64,000 nucleotides of DNA. It comes from Bacteroidaceae bacterium (lineage in GTDB: Bacteria > Bacteroidota > Bacteroidia > Bacteroidales > Bacteroidaceae). The stretch covers positions 1 to 64,000 of the forward strand of contig JAFSKR010000068.1 in assembly GCA_017448825.1 (NCBI GenBank), given 5' to 3'. A program made the translations under genes and the position numbers. Under the pieces are notes generated by a model. It was not told the DNA's origin. It made no database searches and worked only from the letters and a program-made list of their open reading frames with translations. The first letter of the stretch is position 1; each line of letters opens with the position of its first letter. This document shows positions 53,328 to 62,058 of this stretch, piece after piece.

Positions 53328-56300
53328 ATGAAAAAGATTTACAAATTGTTTTTGCTGGTACCTCTCTTGGCCGGAGGGGGGAATGTCTGTGCACAAACAG
53401 ATGTTACCACGTTGACCTATACGGGTGATTGCACCGTCAACTTCAACACGAATGTGGGAAGTGGTGGCACCTATTATGGCAATGGCAATGTTTATGCGGA
53501 TCAGTATGTGGACTTGTCAGATTATGGCACCTTGCGCCTGGAAGCAGCCTCTTCAGGCGGTGAAGGAATGTACAGGCTCTTCTTCAATACGCAAGGAAGC
53601 GGTGACGGGAAGACAACGACGGAAATTCACGTGACAACTGCTACCGAGAAATACGTGAATGTGGATCTTTCAAAGTTCAGGGTGAACGGCAAATGCTACC
53701 TGAATGCCATCAAAGGGCAATGGATAGACAACAATCCAAAACTGGCGGCATTGAAAGTGTATAAAGGCCACACGACAGCCTCCACGGGTGAGGGTGGTAG
53801 TGTGGAAACATGGGACTTCACGAGCGGATGGAACAATACGTGGTATGATTTCACACATGGTGGATGGACTACAAGCAGCACAACCATAGCCTATCAAGAC
53901 CATGCAACGGCAGGTTCCATCACTGTGAACGGCGGCGAACTGTCGGAAACACAGGGCCTGCAAGTGCAAGGAACCGTGCGTGTGAACAGCAGCCTCTCCT
54001 GCCTCCAGCTGATGAGTGGTTCGGAAATTCGCATCCCCGCCTACAAGGGATATATTGTGCAAGTGACGGGAAAGGCGAACGGTGCTCCCCGAACCTTTAC
54101 GTGGGGCAATGTGAAGAGCCAGCCCTCAGGGCAATTCTCTACCAATGAGTCCACGTCATTGTCTGCCATTGTCGCTGACAACGATTATGTGACGATTAAC
54201 ACAGGCACAGACGGACGATATTTGGACATCTACAAGATAGAGGTCTATAAGCTCAACCACTATTTCGACTATGGAACAAAATCGGTGGTGCTGCGCAATG
54301 GTGAAACATCCTACAAGCAGGATATCTGGCTCTATAATCCTTCTTATTCTTGTGAGGCAAAAGGCGAATTGTCTGCAACGATTGATTCCTCAACAGGACA
54401 AGTCTCTAACATCTCGGGCAATGGCGGTGCTGTTGTGGTGACGGTGTACAGTCCTGCCATCGGTGCCGTGACCGACCAGACCAATACCGTGGTGTATCAG
54501 GCAGAGCAAGGCAACACGTCTCAATATGTCATCACGAAGCCTTATTCTACGCATGAGTGGAGTTTCTACTCGACAGACACGGGCGTGGGTGATAACGAAA
54601 CCAAGGCACAGTTGTTCGCCAATACGGCCAAATCGAGCGACTGGGGCTTGACGTGGAAGATTCGTCGTTATACGAATGATGATTCCCATACCTTGTATTA
54701 TATCGTGAACCCAGTCATGGCAGCCTCGGTAGCCGTGGATGGTGACAATGCGCGCTTCCTCGATGCCAGTGCGGGTTTGTTGGTGACCACCACGAACGAA
54801 GCCGACAACAAGGGTGCCTACGGATTTGGTACGAACATCACGACTGACAACCTCCTGACCAGTGCGAATGACCCCACCAACAGTGCCATCATGAATGCGT
54901 ACACCTTGACGGATGCGTACGACCCCTGCGATGCCATGACCATCAGAAATGGCTCCACGCTCACCATCCCAGCCTTGAAGAAAGGACAGCACATCCGTTT
55001 CCGCTGGAATCGCTATTCCACAGGTGGCGTGGGCGACAAGATGCTGGCGCAAAATGTGACGGACTTGGCAGGCGTTTCAATGAATTACAAGTACTTCTAT
55101 CTGGGTTCGGGTAGTAATGAGAACAGCAAACTGGCGCATCAAGAGTTTATCGTAGAAAATGATGGCGATGTGTCTTTCACTTTGAGCCAAGACGGTTGGG
55201 CCAATATCTACAACATCAAGGTGGGTGAAGTAGGTGAGTTTATCGATACAGACCTGAACATCGGCATTGTATCGGGAACGAATCCTGACAAGACCTTTAC
55301 TTGGGTTGACTCCAACTATCATGTGGACCTCTATACCTATCTCCGCAGGGCAGGAAAGGACGACATTTCCACCACCTTTACTGATGCTCGTGGTACCATC
55401 CACATGCAGAGCAGCCTTGACCAGACGTTTGAAATCGTGAATCGCACAGGTACATTGACGGCTGACAACTGCTATATGTCTGGTAATACGTTGGTCATCA
55501 ACAAGGGTGCTCATGGGCGCTTCACCCTGATAGAAAAGGGTACTCACTTCATGGGAACGAGAACGACCAATAGCGGAACGGACACTTATACGGATGTAGA
55601 GCAGGCTTATCTGCTCGACAGCCTCCATGTGGAAGTGCGTGTCTATGAGTATGACTACAACGTGAAGCAATATCCATACACTTGGGCGATGGAGAATTTC
55701 ACGACTGATACGGGGAATGACTCCAACAACAAGTTGGCCACTGATATAGGCTTGTCTGGCTATCATCACTGGTCTAATGGTTCAACAGGCAAGCGGTTCA
55801 ACATCGGCGACCCGGAGAATCTGATTGGTTGGACGATGAACAACAAGAAGAGCTCTACTTCTGGCTCAGTGACCTATGCAGTGAAGTCAGGCGAGCAGTT
55901 CGCATCCTGCCAGACCGTCTCTGTAAAGAACGGCAGCGAGGAAGTGGCGAAGATGGTGTATGGAGTTCACAGTACGGATGCATCGAACAGTGCCACGTTC
56001 ATGGCTGCCAAGGCAAACTCGATGAGTGGCTTCACAGCCTATACACCTGGTAACAATGTCAATGGCGAGTCTAATTGGGGCACCGTGTATGCAATTTATC
56101 CCAAATATGATGGAACAATCTATGTGGGCATCTCTTTGGCTGCTAACAAGCCATTCTATATCCTTGAGAACGAGGTGCCTCTTGATGGCTACAACGGCAT
56201 GACAGTCTCTTCTAAGTATAATGGAACTTATAGTTTCAGCGTGAAGGGAGGAGCTACCTACAAACTTTATTGCACAGGCTCTAAGTTAGGTTTCTATGGC

Positions 56301-57611
56301 TTTAAGTACTACTATAATACAGGGAACGAAGAGTGGATTCCTGAGTTGAATGGCTTGGGCATCATGCCTGCAGAGTATTGGAACAGTAGTGACACGGGAC
56401 TGGAACTTGAAACCAGCACAAACGGCTTGATATGCAGCAATAGCAAGGTGTATAAAGTAACGGTGCCCAACGTGCAGTCAGGCGAAACAGTGTACCTCGC
56501 CGTGACAGGTGACACCAACAACTCGAGTGTGGCTGTGGGTAGTGAAACCAATTACATAGCTCGTCAGAGTTATACTGGTCGCGTATATTATGCGCCTTGG
56601 AACACTTATGTTTCTACACCATTAAATGTCTATAAAGTCGATGGTACAGGCGGTGATGTGGAACTCTACCTGAAGAATGTGACCATTCACAAGTTGGCTG
56701 TGTCGGTGAACACGAAGGCTGTCTCAGCTGCTGGCTATGCAACGGAAGCTCGCGAGTATCCTGTTGACTATACGTTGGCATACACGTTCCTCGGAAGCGA
56801 GCAGAAAGCTTACAAGGTGACAGGCGTGAAGGATTCCGAAGGATCATATAACACAGCAGGTAAAGTGACGGTGTCAGAGGTGAAATACGTACCTGCTACA
56901 TGGATTTGGTCAGATCCGAACACTTCGGGTGTCATGGTGACAGGTGATGTGAGTCATACTTATGGCAGCAGAAGCGCAACGTCGTGGCCGCTCTTCACAA
57001 CGGATATTAACTGTGTAACATCGGATATGTCAGGTAACAAATTGGTGGGTGTGGTGTTGCCAAGTGACATCCCATCTACAGAACTCACAGATGGCATCCT
57101 TGACCAAAGAAGAATCAAGGGAGATGACACTTACTGGAACTATATGCTTGCCGCCTCGGGTTGGACAGTTTCCTACGATCAGGAAGACTATTCTAAGGAG
57201 GATGTGATTCAAGATAACGTCTCTGGCTTGGGCTTCTACTTGGTGATGAAGAAGGGTACTGTACTGAACGGAAGCGCTTATGCTGGCGGCCTGCCTAAGC
57301 ATCACACTGCCTATATGCAGCTGCATAGCACGCGCGAGTTGACCCATCAAGATGCAGAGGCAAAACGCCGCGCCATCGAGTCGGGCATCCTTCAAGATGG
57401 TGACGTGAAGCAGGTTTACTTTATTGATGAAGATGAACTGGCTACAGGTATTGAGCAACTGCAAATTGAGGAAACACTGGAGGAAAACAAGACGGAAGGT
57501 GCTTCTGACCGTTTCAAGAACGGAGTCTTCTACAATTTGCAAGGTGTTCCAGTGAAGGTTCCGACGAAGGGCTTCTACATCTTTAACGGCAAGAAAGTGT
57601 TTGTAAAATAA
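53328..57611 (+). CDS. Very large secreted surface protein
   Basis: A 1427-aa secreted protein of unknown function. The ATG at 53328 gives a proper signal peptide (MKKIYKLFLLVPLLAGGG, cleavage near VCAQ); a start at 53271 would bury it. The rest is almost all beta-strand, Gly/Ser/Thr/Asn-rich, with repeated jelly-roll-like segments. WTFT-type strands such as TWDFTSGWNNTWYDFTHGGW, then YPYTWAMENFTTD, recur, as do DGWANIYNIKV-type strand ends. These resemble carbohydrate-binding or adhesin modules. No catalytic motif is visible. The tail FYNLQGVPVKVP ... GFYIFNGKKVFVK matches the ending of the two large proteins at 36-43 kb. A 49-aa peptide gene follows after 29 nt. Confidence 0.8.
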   Translation: MKKIYKLFLLVPLLAGGGNVCAQTDVTTLTYTGDCTVNFNTNVGSGGTYYGNGNVYADQYVDLSDYGTLRLEAASSGGEGMYRLFFNTQGSGDGKTTTEIHVTTATEKYVNVDLSKFRVNGKCYLNAIKGQWIDNNPKLAALKVYKGHTTASTGEGGSVETWDFTSGWNNTWYDFTHGGWTTSSTTIAYQDHATAGSITVNGGELSETQGLQVQGTVRVNSSLSCLQLMSGSEIRIPAYKGYIVQVTGKANGAPRTFTWGNVKSQPSGQFSTNESTSLSAIVADNDYVTINTGTDGRYLDIYKIEVYKLNHYFDYGTKSVVLRNGETSYKQDIWLYNPSYSCEAKGELSATIDSSTGQVSNISGNGGAVVVTVYSPAIGAVTDQTNTVVYQAEQGNTSQYVITKPYSTHEWSFYSTDTGVGDNETKAQLFANTAKSSDWGLTWKIRRYTNDDSHTLYYIVNPVMAASVAVDGDNARFLDASAGLLVTTTNEADNKGAYGFGTNITTDNLLTSANDPTNSAIMNAYTLTDAYDPCDAMTIRNGSTLTIPALKKGQHIRFRWNRYSTGGVGDKMLAQNVTDLAGVSMNYKYFYLGSGSNENSKLAHQEFIVENDGDVSFTLSQDGWANIYNIKVGEVGEFIDTDLNIGIVSGTNPDKTFTWVDSNYHVDLYTYLRRAGKDDISTTFTDARGTIHMQSSLDQTFEIVNRTGTLTADNCYMSGNTLVINKGAHGRFTLIEKGTHFMGTRTTNSGTDTYTDVEQAYLLDSLHVEVRVYEYDYNVKQYPYTWAMENFTTDTGNDSNNKLATDIGLSGYHHWSNGSTGKRFNIGDPENLIGWTMNNKKSSTSGSVTYAVKSGEQFASCQTVSVKNGSEEVAKMVYGVHSTDASNSATFMAAKANSMSGFTAYTPGNNVNGESNWGTVYAIYPKYDGTIYVGISLAANKPFYILENEVPLDGYNGMTVSSKYNGTYSFSVKGGATYKLYCTGSKLGFYGFKYYYNTGNEEWIPELNGLGIMPAEYWNSSDTGLELETSTNGLICSNSKVYKVTVPNVQSGETVYLAVTGDTNNSSVAVGSETNYIARQSYTGRVYYAPWNTYVSTPLNVYKVDGTGGDVELYLKNVTIHKLAVSVNTKAVSAAGYATEAREYPVDYTLAYTFLGSEQKAYKVTGVKDSEGSYNTAGKVTVSEVKYVPATWIWSDPNTSGVMVTGDVSHTYGSRSATSWPLFTTDINCVTSDMSGNKLVGVVLPSDIPSTELTDGILDQRRIKGDDTYWNYMLAASGWTVSYDQEDYSKEDVIQDNVSGLGFYLVMKKGTVLNGSAYAGGLPKHHTAYMQLHSTRELTHQDAEAKRRAIESGILQDGDVKQVYFIDEDELATGIEQLQIEETLEENKTEGASDRFKNGVFYNLQGVPVKVPTKGFYIFNGKKVFVK

Positions 57612-57640
57612 GAATTGTTTAATCAAATAGATATAGTAAT

Positions 57641-57790
57641 ATGAAAAAGGAATATGTAAAACCAGCACTGAGAGTTCGGGCTCCCCATGTGAAGACTTAT
57701 GTCATTTGTGCTTCTTCATCAGGCAGTAATAATTACACGCCTGAACCAGATGAAACCAATGATGTATCTATTTGGGACAACCAGCTTTAA
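57641..57790 (+). CDS. 49-aa peptide, MKKxYxKP type
   Basis: A short open frame translating to 49 residues. It starts MKKEYVKPALRVRAPHV and continues with VICASSSGSNN, an acidic Pro/Thr/Glu stretch (TPEPDETND) and the end SIWDNQL. The MKK-x-Y-x-KP opening is shared by many small Bacteroidales proteins of unknown function. There is no true signal peptide. It lies 29 nt after the 1427-aa gene, and a strong hairpin (57851-57879) separates it from the PF14907-type nucleotidyltransferase gene. The layout resembles a precursor peptide with a modifying enzyme, which is a hypothesis. The frame is clear; expression is unproven. Confidence 0.65.
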   Translation: MKKEYVKPALRVRAPHVKTYVICASSSGSNNYTPEPDETNDVSIWDNQL

Positions 57791-57850
57791 GTGAGTGGCT
57801 TTTATAACGGTATCCCATAATAGCAAGTTTAAAGGTTACATGTAATGGTG

Positions 57851-57879
57851 GAGAGAGGCTGCGTGAGGCAGCCTCTCTC
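57851..57879 (+). terminator. Attenuator-like hairpin after peptide gene
   Basis: GAGAGAGGCTGC (57851-57862) pairs perfectly with GCAGCCTCTCTC (57868-57879) over a five-base loop. No long T-run follows, so read-through to the ATG at 57901 is likely. It could lower expression of the enzyme relative to the peptide, or stabilise the upstream mRNA end. Confidence 0.6.
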
Positions 57880-57900
57880 TCTTCGGGTATTTGATAGAAA

Positions 57901-59007
57901 ATGAAAGTGATGAAATCGTTGAATCAAACGTTTGTGTCTCTTCTTCGGATAGCTCTGGGCAATGCGGAGAGGTTGGATATGGTGCCGACAGCAGAGGATT
58001 GGACACAATTGATGTCGATGGCATCGGCACAAGGTGTAATAGGGGTGATGTTCTGTGGAGTGGAACGATTGCCTAAAGAGCAGATGCCCCCGATAGAGGT
58101 CATCATGGATTGGTTGGCAGTGGTGGACTATGTGGAACAGGCCAATCGGCGACAGAATGGGTTGTGTGTGAAAGTCTGTGAGGATTTCAGGACGGAGGGC
58201 ACGAAGATGTGTGTGCTGAAAGGGCAGGGCATGAGCGTTTGCTATCCGCAGCCCCTGCGACGTTCGAATGGCGACATCGACATCTGGATGTCTGGAGGGG
58301 AAGTCGAGGTGACTAAAGAGATGAAGAGGAAGTTCCATAACGTGAAGGATAGAAACCTTTTTCACGTGTCAGTCACATTGGAAGATGGCACGGAGTTGGA
58401 GGCCCATTTTCGTCCAATGCGTTTGACATCAAAGAAGTATAATATGCGTTTGCAGCAGTGGGTGAAAAAAGTGGAGACACAGCAATGGAATCACATGGTA
58501 GAATTACCAGAGAGGGTGGGGCGGATACCTGTACCAACAGCAGAGTATAACCTTGTGTTTATCTTGTTGCATTTGATTCATCACTGGGCGTTTGAGGGCT
58601 GTGGAATGAAGCAGTTAGTGGACTATTATTGGTTGGTGGCAACTTTGGAAAAAGAAGAACGTGTGGAAGATTTGAGAACAAATGCGGTGAAAGTGTTGAA
58701 AGAGTTGGGATTTGGACGTTTCTTGGAGGCTGTGATGTATATCTTTAAGGAGTGGGGAATGCGTGACGAATATCTGTTGTGTATGCCGAACGAGCGTTGG
58801 GGACGACGCTTGTTGAAAGATATTTTGGATGTCGGCATTGTGAGCGCATTCGACTTATCGGACGGAAAGTATGGAAAGGAAACGAAAATAGGGAAGTTCT
58901 GGAGACGTTTCTGGAGATTGTGCCGGTTGTTCCCCTTGGCTCCAGTCGAAATGCCGTTGGTGTGGTGGGAAAATGTGGCTTGGTGGTTCAAGCAGAGGAT
59001 GAGATAA
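57901..59007 (+). CDS. PF14907-type nucleotidyltransferase
   Basis: A 368-aa protein resembling the uncharacterised nucleotidyltransferase family NTP_transf_5 (PF14907). The active-site region reads CVLKGQGMSVCYPQPLRRSN followed by GDIDIWM, with the Asp-x-Asp metal pair near residues 123-125. A conserved HHWAFEG stretch and a long helical C-terminus ending in Trp/Arg-rich sequence follow. Relatives occur in several peptide-modification (for example lasso-peptide) clusters in other phyla. Here it follows the 49-aa peptide gene, and it converges on DUF349 through a shared terminator. The substrate is unknown. Confidence 0.8.
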   Translation: MKVMKSLNQTFVSLLRIALGNAERLDMVPTAEDWTQLMSMASAQGVIGVMFCGVERLPKEQMPPIEVIMDWLAVVDYVEQANRRQNGLCVKVCEDFRTEGTKMCVLKGQGMSVCYPQPLRRSNGDIDIWMSGGEVEVTKEMKRKFHNVKDRNLFHVSVTLEDGTELEAHFRPMRLTSKKYNMRLQQWVKKVETQQWNHMVELPERVGRIPVPTAEYNLVFILLHLIHHWAFEGCGMKQLVDYYWLVATLEKEERVEDLRTNAVKVLKELGFGRFLEAVMYIFKEWGMRDEYLLCMPNERWGRRLLKDILDVGIVSAFDLSDGKYGKETKIGKFWRRFWRLCRLFPLAPVEMPLVWWENVAWWFKQRMR

Positions 59008-59027
59008 AGAACAAAGAGTGCATATCA

Positions 59028-59072
59028 AAAAAGGATGGCTCATCCGTGAACTACGAATGAGCCATCCTTTTT
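59028..59072. terminator. Bidirectional terminator
   Basis: AAAAAGGATGGCTCAT (59028-59043) pairs perfectly with ATGAGCCATCCTTTTT (59057-59072). A-tract and T-tract arms serve both convergent genes. Confidence 0.9.
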
Positions 59073-59090
59073 GTTTAATGAGGTTTGTTG

Positions 59091-61088
59091 TTATTTGCTT
59101 TCTTCGAGTGCAGCAATTTTTGCCTTCACTTCTTCCATGTCAGCACGGAGTTTGTCCATTTTGCGGTTCAATTCCTCAACGAGGGCGTTGCCTTGCTTTG
59201 ATTTGCTGGAAAGGTTGAGAAAGCCGAGGTTGTTTTCGTAGGTTTTGATTTCGTTCTTCAAGATTTCCAGTTGGCGAGTGAGTCGTGAACGCAAATCGTT
59301 ACCATTGCCTACACTGTTTTTGATGTTTTCCTTGAAACGGTCAATGCGACGCTTGGTGGCGTTCTGGTTGGCAAAGCCGTAAAGACGGTCCATCTGCTCG
59401 CGCAGCAACTTGTAGAGCTTGTCCTTCTCCTTGAAGGGCACGTGGCCAATCTGATTCCACTCTTCCTGAGCGGCACGGAGTTTGGCACGGAGGTCACCTT
59501 CAAATTCCTCTGGCACGATGGCTGCCAGCATATCGATGATGCCTCTCTTCTTCTGCATATTCTCCGTTTGTTCAGCATGAGCACCTTGATTTGTTTCTTT
59601 CTTGGCGGCGAAGAAGGCATCGCAAGCGGCATTGAAGCGTTCCCATATCTGGTCACTATACTTCTTGGGCACGGTGCCAATCTCTTTCCATTTCTTCTGC
59701 AACTCCACCAGCGTGTCGGTCGTGGCTTTCCAATCGGTACTATCTTTCAGCGATTCAGCCTTCTCCACGAGGTCGAGTTTGAGGGCATAGTTCTGATTGA
59801 GGTTGTTGCGCACCGTCTGGAAGTATTCGCTCTTGCGTGTGAAGAAGTTGTCGCAAGCTGCACGGAAACGCTCGAAGATTTTAGTGTTCATCTTCTGTGG
59901 TGCATAACCGATGGTTTTCCATTCGGCTTGCAGTGCCGTGATTTTATCAGAGAGGGCGTTCCACTCGGCAAAAGTCTTCAGTTCATCGAGGTTGAAGCCT
60001 TCGATAGTTTCGCAGATGGCAGTCTTCTTCGTGAGATTTTCTTCTTCCTGTTGTTTGCGAGCCTCGAAGAACTCTTGATGACGCTTGTTGATGACGGTTG
60101 ATGCCTCTTTGAAACGTGTCCAAATCTGCTCACGCAAGTCGCTGGCCACGGGTCCTGTCTCACGGAAGTCTTGATGGAGTTGCTGCAATTTGCGGAAGGC
60201 TGCGATGATGTCCGTTTCGTCAGCCAGCTTTTCAGCAGCTTCGCACAGAGCCGTCTTGCGTTCAAGGTTTTTCTTGAAGTCGTAGGCACGGAGCTCGTTG
60301 CTGAGTTTCAGCGTGTCATAGAAAGCTTCAACTGCCTGTTGGTAATTCTTCCACAGGTTGGTTGCCTTCTCTGCGGGCACCTCCTTGATGTCGTTCCACT
60401 GCTGCTGCAGTTCCTTGAAGTCGTTGTAGCCACGGTTAATCTCATCAGGGTTCTCAGTGAGTGCCTTTATCTTGTCGATAATGTCGATTTTCTTCTGATA
60501 GTTTTCCTCACGTTCCTGTTCGAGGGCAGCTGCTTGATTGGCACGCTTTTCGCGGATAATTGCCATTTGCTCTTTGAAGTCTGCCTCTTCGAGGTTAGGT
60601 GCAGGAGTGTACTCCTCGGCATTTCCGCCTTCTTCGATAAACTTCTTGTAAGCGGCATCGGCCTCTTGATGGTGGATGCGGTAGAAGTTGCTCTTCAGGC
60701 TGTCGAGTTCTTGACGTGTTACTTCTTCGTCACCTTCAGCCAGTTCCTTGAGTCGTTCCACGACTTGGGCTTTTGTTTCAAAAGTGGCGACAGGAGTCGT
60801 TAAGTTTTCTGCCTGAGGCTCTTCTTCGGCAACTTCTTCTTCGGCAGCTTCTTTTGGAGTCGCTTCTTCTGGAGTCGCTTCTTCTTCTGGAGTCGCTTCT
60901 TCTGGCGTAACTTCTTCAGAAGATTTTTCTTCTGCAGCAGGTGCTGTTGGCTCTTCGGCCACGGGTGCTGTTTCCTCGACGGGTGCCATAGGCTCTTCAG
61001 CTACTGGTACTGTTTCGGCAGCAGGTGCTACGGGTTCCACTGTAGATTCAACTACAGGTTCCTCAGTGGGGTTCTGAATTTCACTCAT
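59091..61088 (-). CDS. DUF349 repeat protein
   Basis: A 665-aa cytosolic, almost wholly helical protein. The first ~90 residues are a low-complexity Glu/Pro/Ala/Val segment with a short DNA-level repeat (60855-60915). From about residue 130 come several DUF349 repeats, each with a pattern like LQQQWNDIKEVPAEKATNLW, RFKEASTVINKRHQEFFEAR or WKEIGTVPKKYSDQIWERFN. A C-terminal coiled coil ends it (MDKLRADMEEVKAKIAALEE). The ATG at 61088 gives MSEIQNPTEE. The family function is not established in Bacteroidetes. It follows cdsA by 70 nt. Confidence 0.88.
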   Translation of the reverse strand: MSEIQNPTEEPVVESTVEPVAPAAETVPVAEEPMAPVEETAPVAEEPTAPAAEEKSSEEVTPEEATPEEEATPEEATPKEAAEEEVAEEEPQAENLTTPVATFETKAQVVERLKELAEGDEEVTRQELDSLKSNFYRIHHQEADAAYKKFIEEGGNAEEYTPAPNLEEADFKEQMAIIREKRANQAAALEQEREENYQKKIDIIDKIKALTENPDEINRGYNDFKELQQQWNDIKEVPAEKATNLWKNYQQAVEAFYDTLKLSNELRAYDFKKNLERKTALCEAAEKLADETDIIAAFRKLQQLHQDFRETGPVASDLREQIWTRFKEASTVINKRHQEFFEARKQQEEENLTKKTAICETIEGFNLDELKTFAEWNALSDKITALQAEWKTIGYAPQKMNTKIFERFRAACDNFFTRKSEYFQTVRNNLNQNYALKLDLVEKAESLKDSTDWKATTDTLVELQKKWKEIGTVPKKYSDQIWERFNAACDAFFAAKKETNQGAHAEQTENMQKKRGIIDMLAAIVPEEFEGDLRAKLRAAQEEWNQIGHVPFKEKDKLYKLLREQMDRLYGFANQNATKRRIDRFKENIKNSVGNGNDLRSRLTRQLEILKNEIKTYENNLGFLNLSSKSKQGNALVEELNRKMDKLRADMEEVKAKIAALEESK

Positions 61089-61158
61089 AGTTAGTTTTTT
61101 TAAGAGGTTGTTAATACGGTTGCGGAAAGTGACGATGCCATTTCCCACGAAACATTAT

Positions 61159-62019
61159 TTAATGTATGATGTTAAGCATGATGGTGTAGATGTAGATGAC
61201 GGCAGCAGGGATGGCCAGCAGCGAACTGTCGAAGCGATCGAGCATGCCGCCATGTCCAGGTAGGATATTTCCAGAGTCTTTGATGCCGAGTTTGCGCTTC
61301 AGCAGAGACTCTACGAGGTCCCCCCAAGTGCCGATGATAACGGTGAGCAGAGCAAGTCCAGCCCACAGAAGACGGCTTTGTGGGGTGGAAAGGTTTTCTG
61401 CAAATGGGATGAACGATGCAATGACTTGCGAGGCGGCGATGGCCGTCAGACCGCCTCCGATGCTTCCTTCCCATGACTTCTTCGGAGAAATGCGGGGAAA
61501 GAGGCGATGCTTGCCAAGCCATGTGCCCAACAGATAGGCTCCCGAATCATTGGCCCAAAGAAAGATGAACAATGACAGGGCGTACCAATAGTAGTAGCTA
61601 ACTCCTGCAGGTGTGCTGATGAAGCAGAGGGTGTTGAACGATGCAAATGGCAGGGCGATGTAGAGTTGTGCCATAAAGGTCAACGCCCAGTTCTGAATGG
61701 TGTCAGGTCGGTCAAAGTAGATTTCTGCCACCAGCAGGTAGATGATGGAGATAAGGTAGGGGATAAAAACCTCGGCTCCCATGATGTTGGTGTTGAATGC
61801 CCATACTGCCACATACAGATAAGCTGCTGCTACCGTTGTGATGAAACGATTAACGTGCAGGTGCAGATGTCGATTGACGAGCGTTGTGAACTCCCACACC
61901 GTCATGGCTGTGATGACGGTGAAGAGTATTAAGAGAGAGTAGGGGTTCCAGATGATACCGCCCACAAGGACGATAACGAACAAGGCTCCCGTGATGGTAC
62001 GTATGATTAGGTTCTTCAC
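61159..62019 (-). CDS. cdsA: Phosphatidate cytidylyltransferase
   Basis: A 286-aa integral membrane enzyme making CDP-diacylglycerol from phosphatidate and CTP. Seven to eight membrane helices are visible. The C-terminal signature is complete: SPKKSWEGSIGG, GDLVESLLKRKLGIKDSGN and LPGHGGMLDRFDS with the catalytic Asp residues. It lies 39 nt after ftsH on the same strand, an order common in Bacteroidetes. Confidence 0.95.
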   Translation of the reverse strand: MKNLIIRTITGALFVIVLVGGIIWNPYSLLILFTVITAMTVWEFTTLVNRHLHLHVNRFITTVAAAYLYVAVWAFNTNIMGAEVFIPYLISIIYLLVAEIYFDRPDTIQNWALTFMAQLYIALPFASFNTLCFISTPAGVSYYYWYALSLFIFLWANDSGAYLLGTWLGKHRLFPRISPKKSWEGSIGGGLTAIAASQVIASFIPFAENLSTPQSRLLWAGLALLTVIIGTWGDLVESLLKRKLGIKDSGNILPGHGGMLDRFDSSLLAIPAAVIYIYTIMLNIIH

Positions 62020-62058
62020 TTTTGGTGGTTTTTGTTCAGTTAGTATCAGCGGCCGTCT

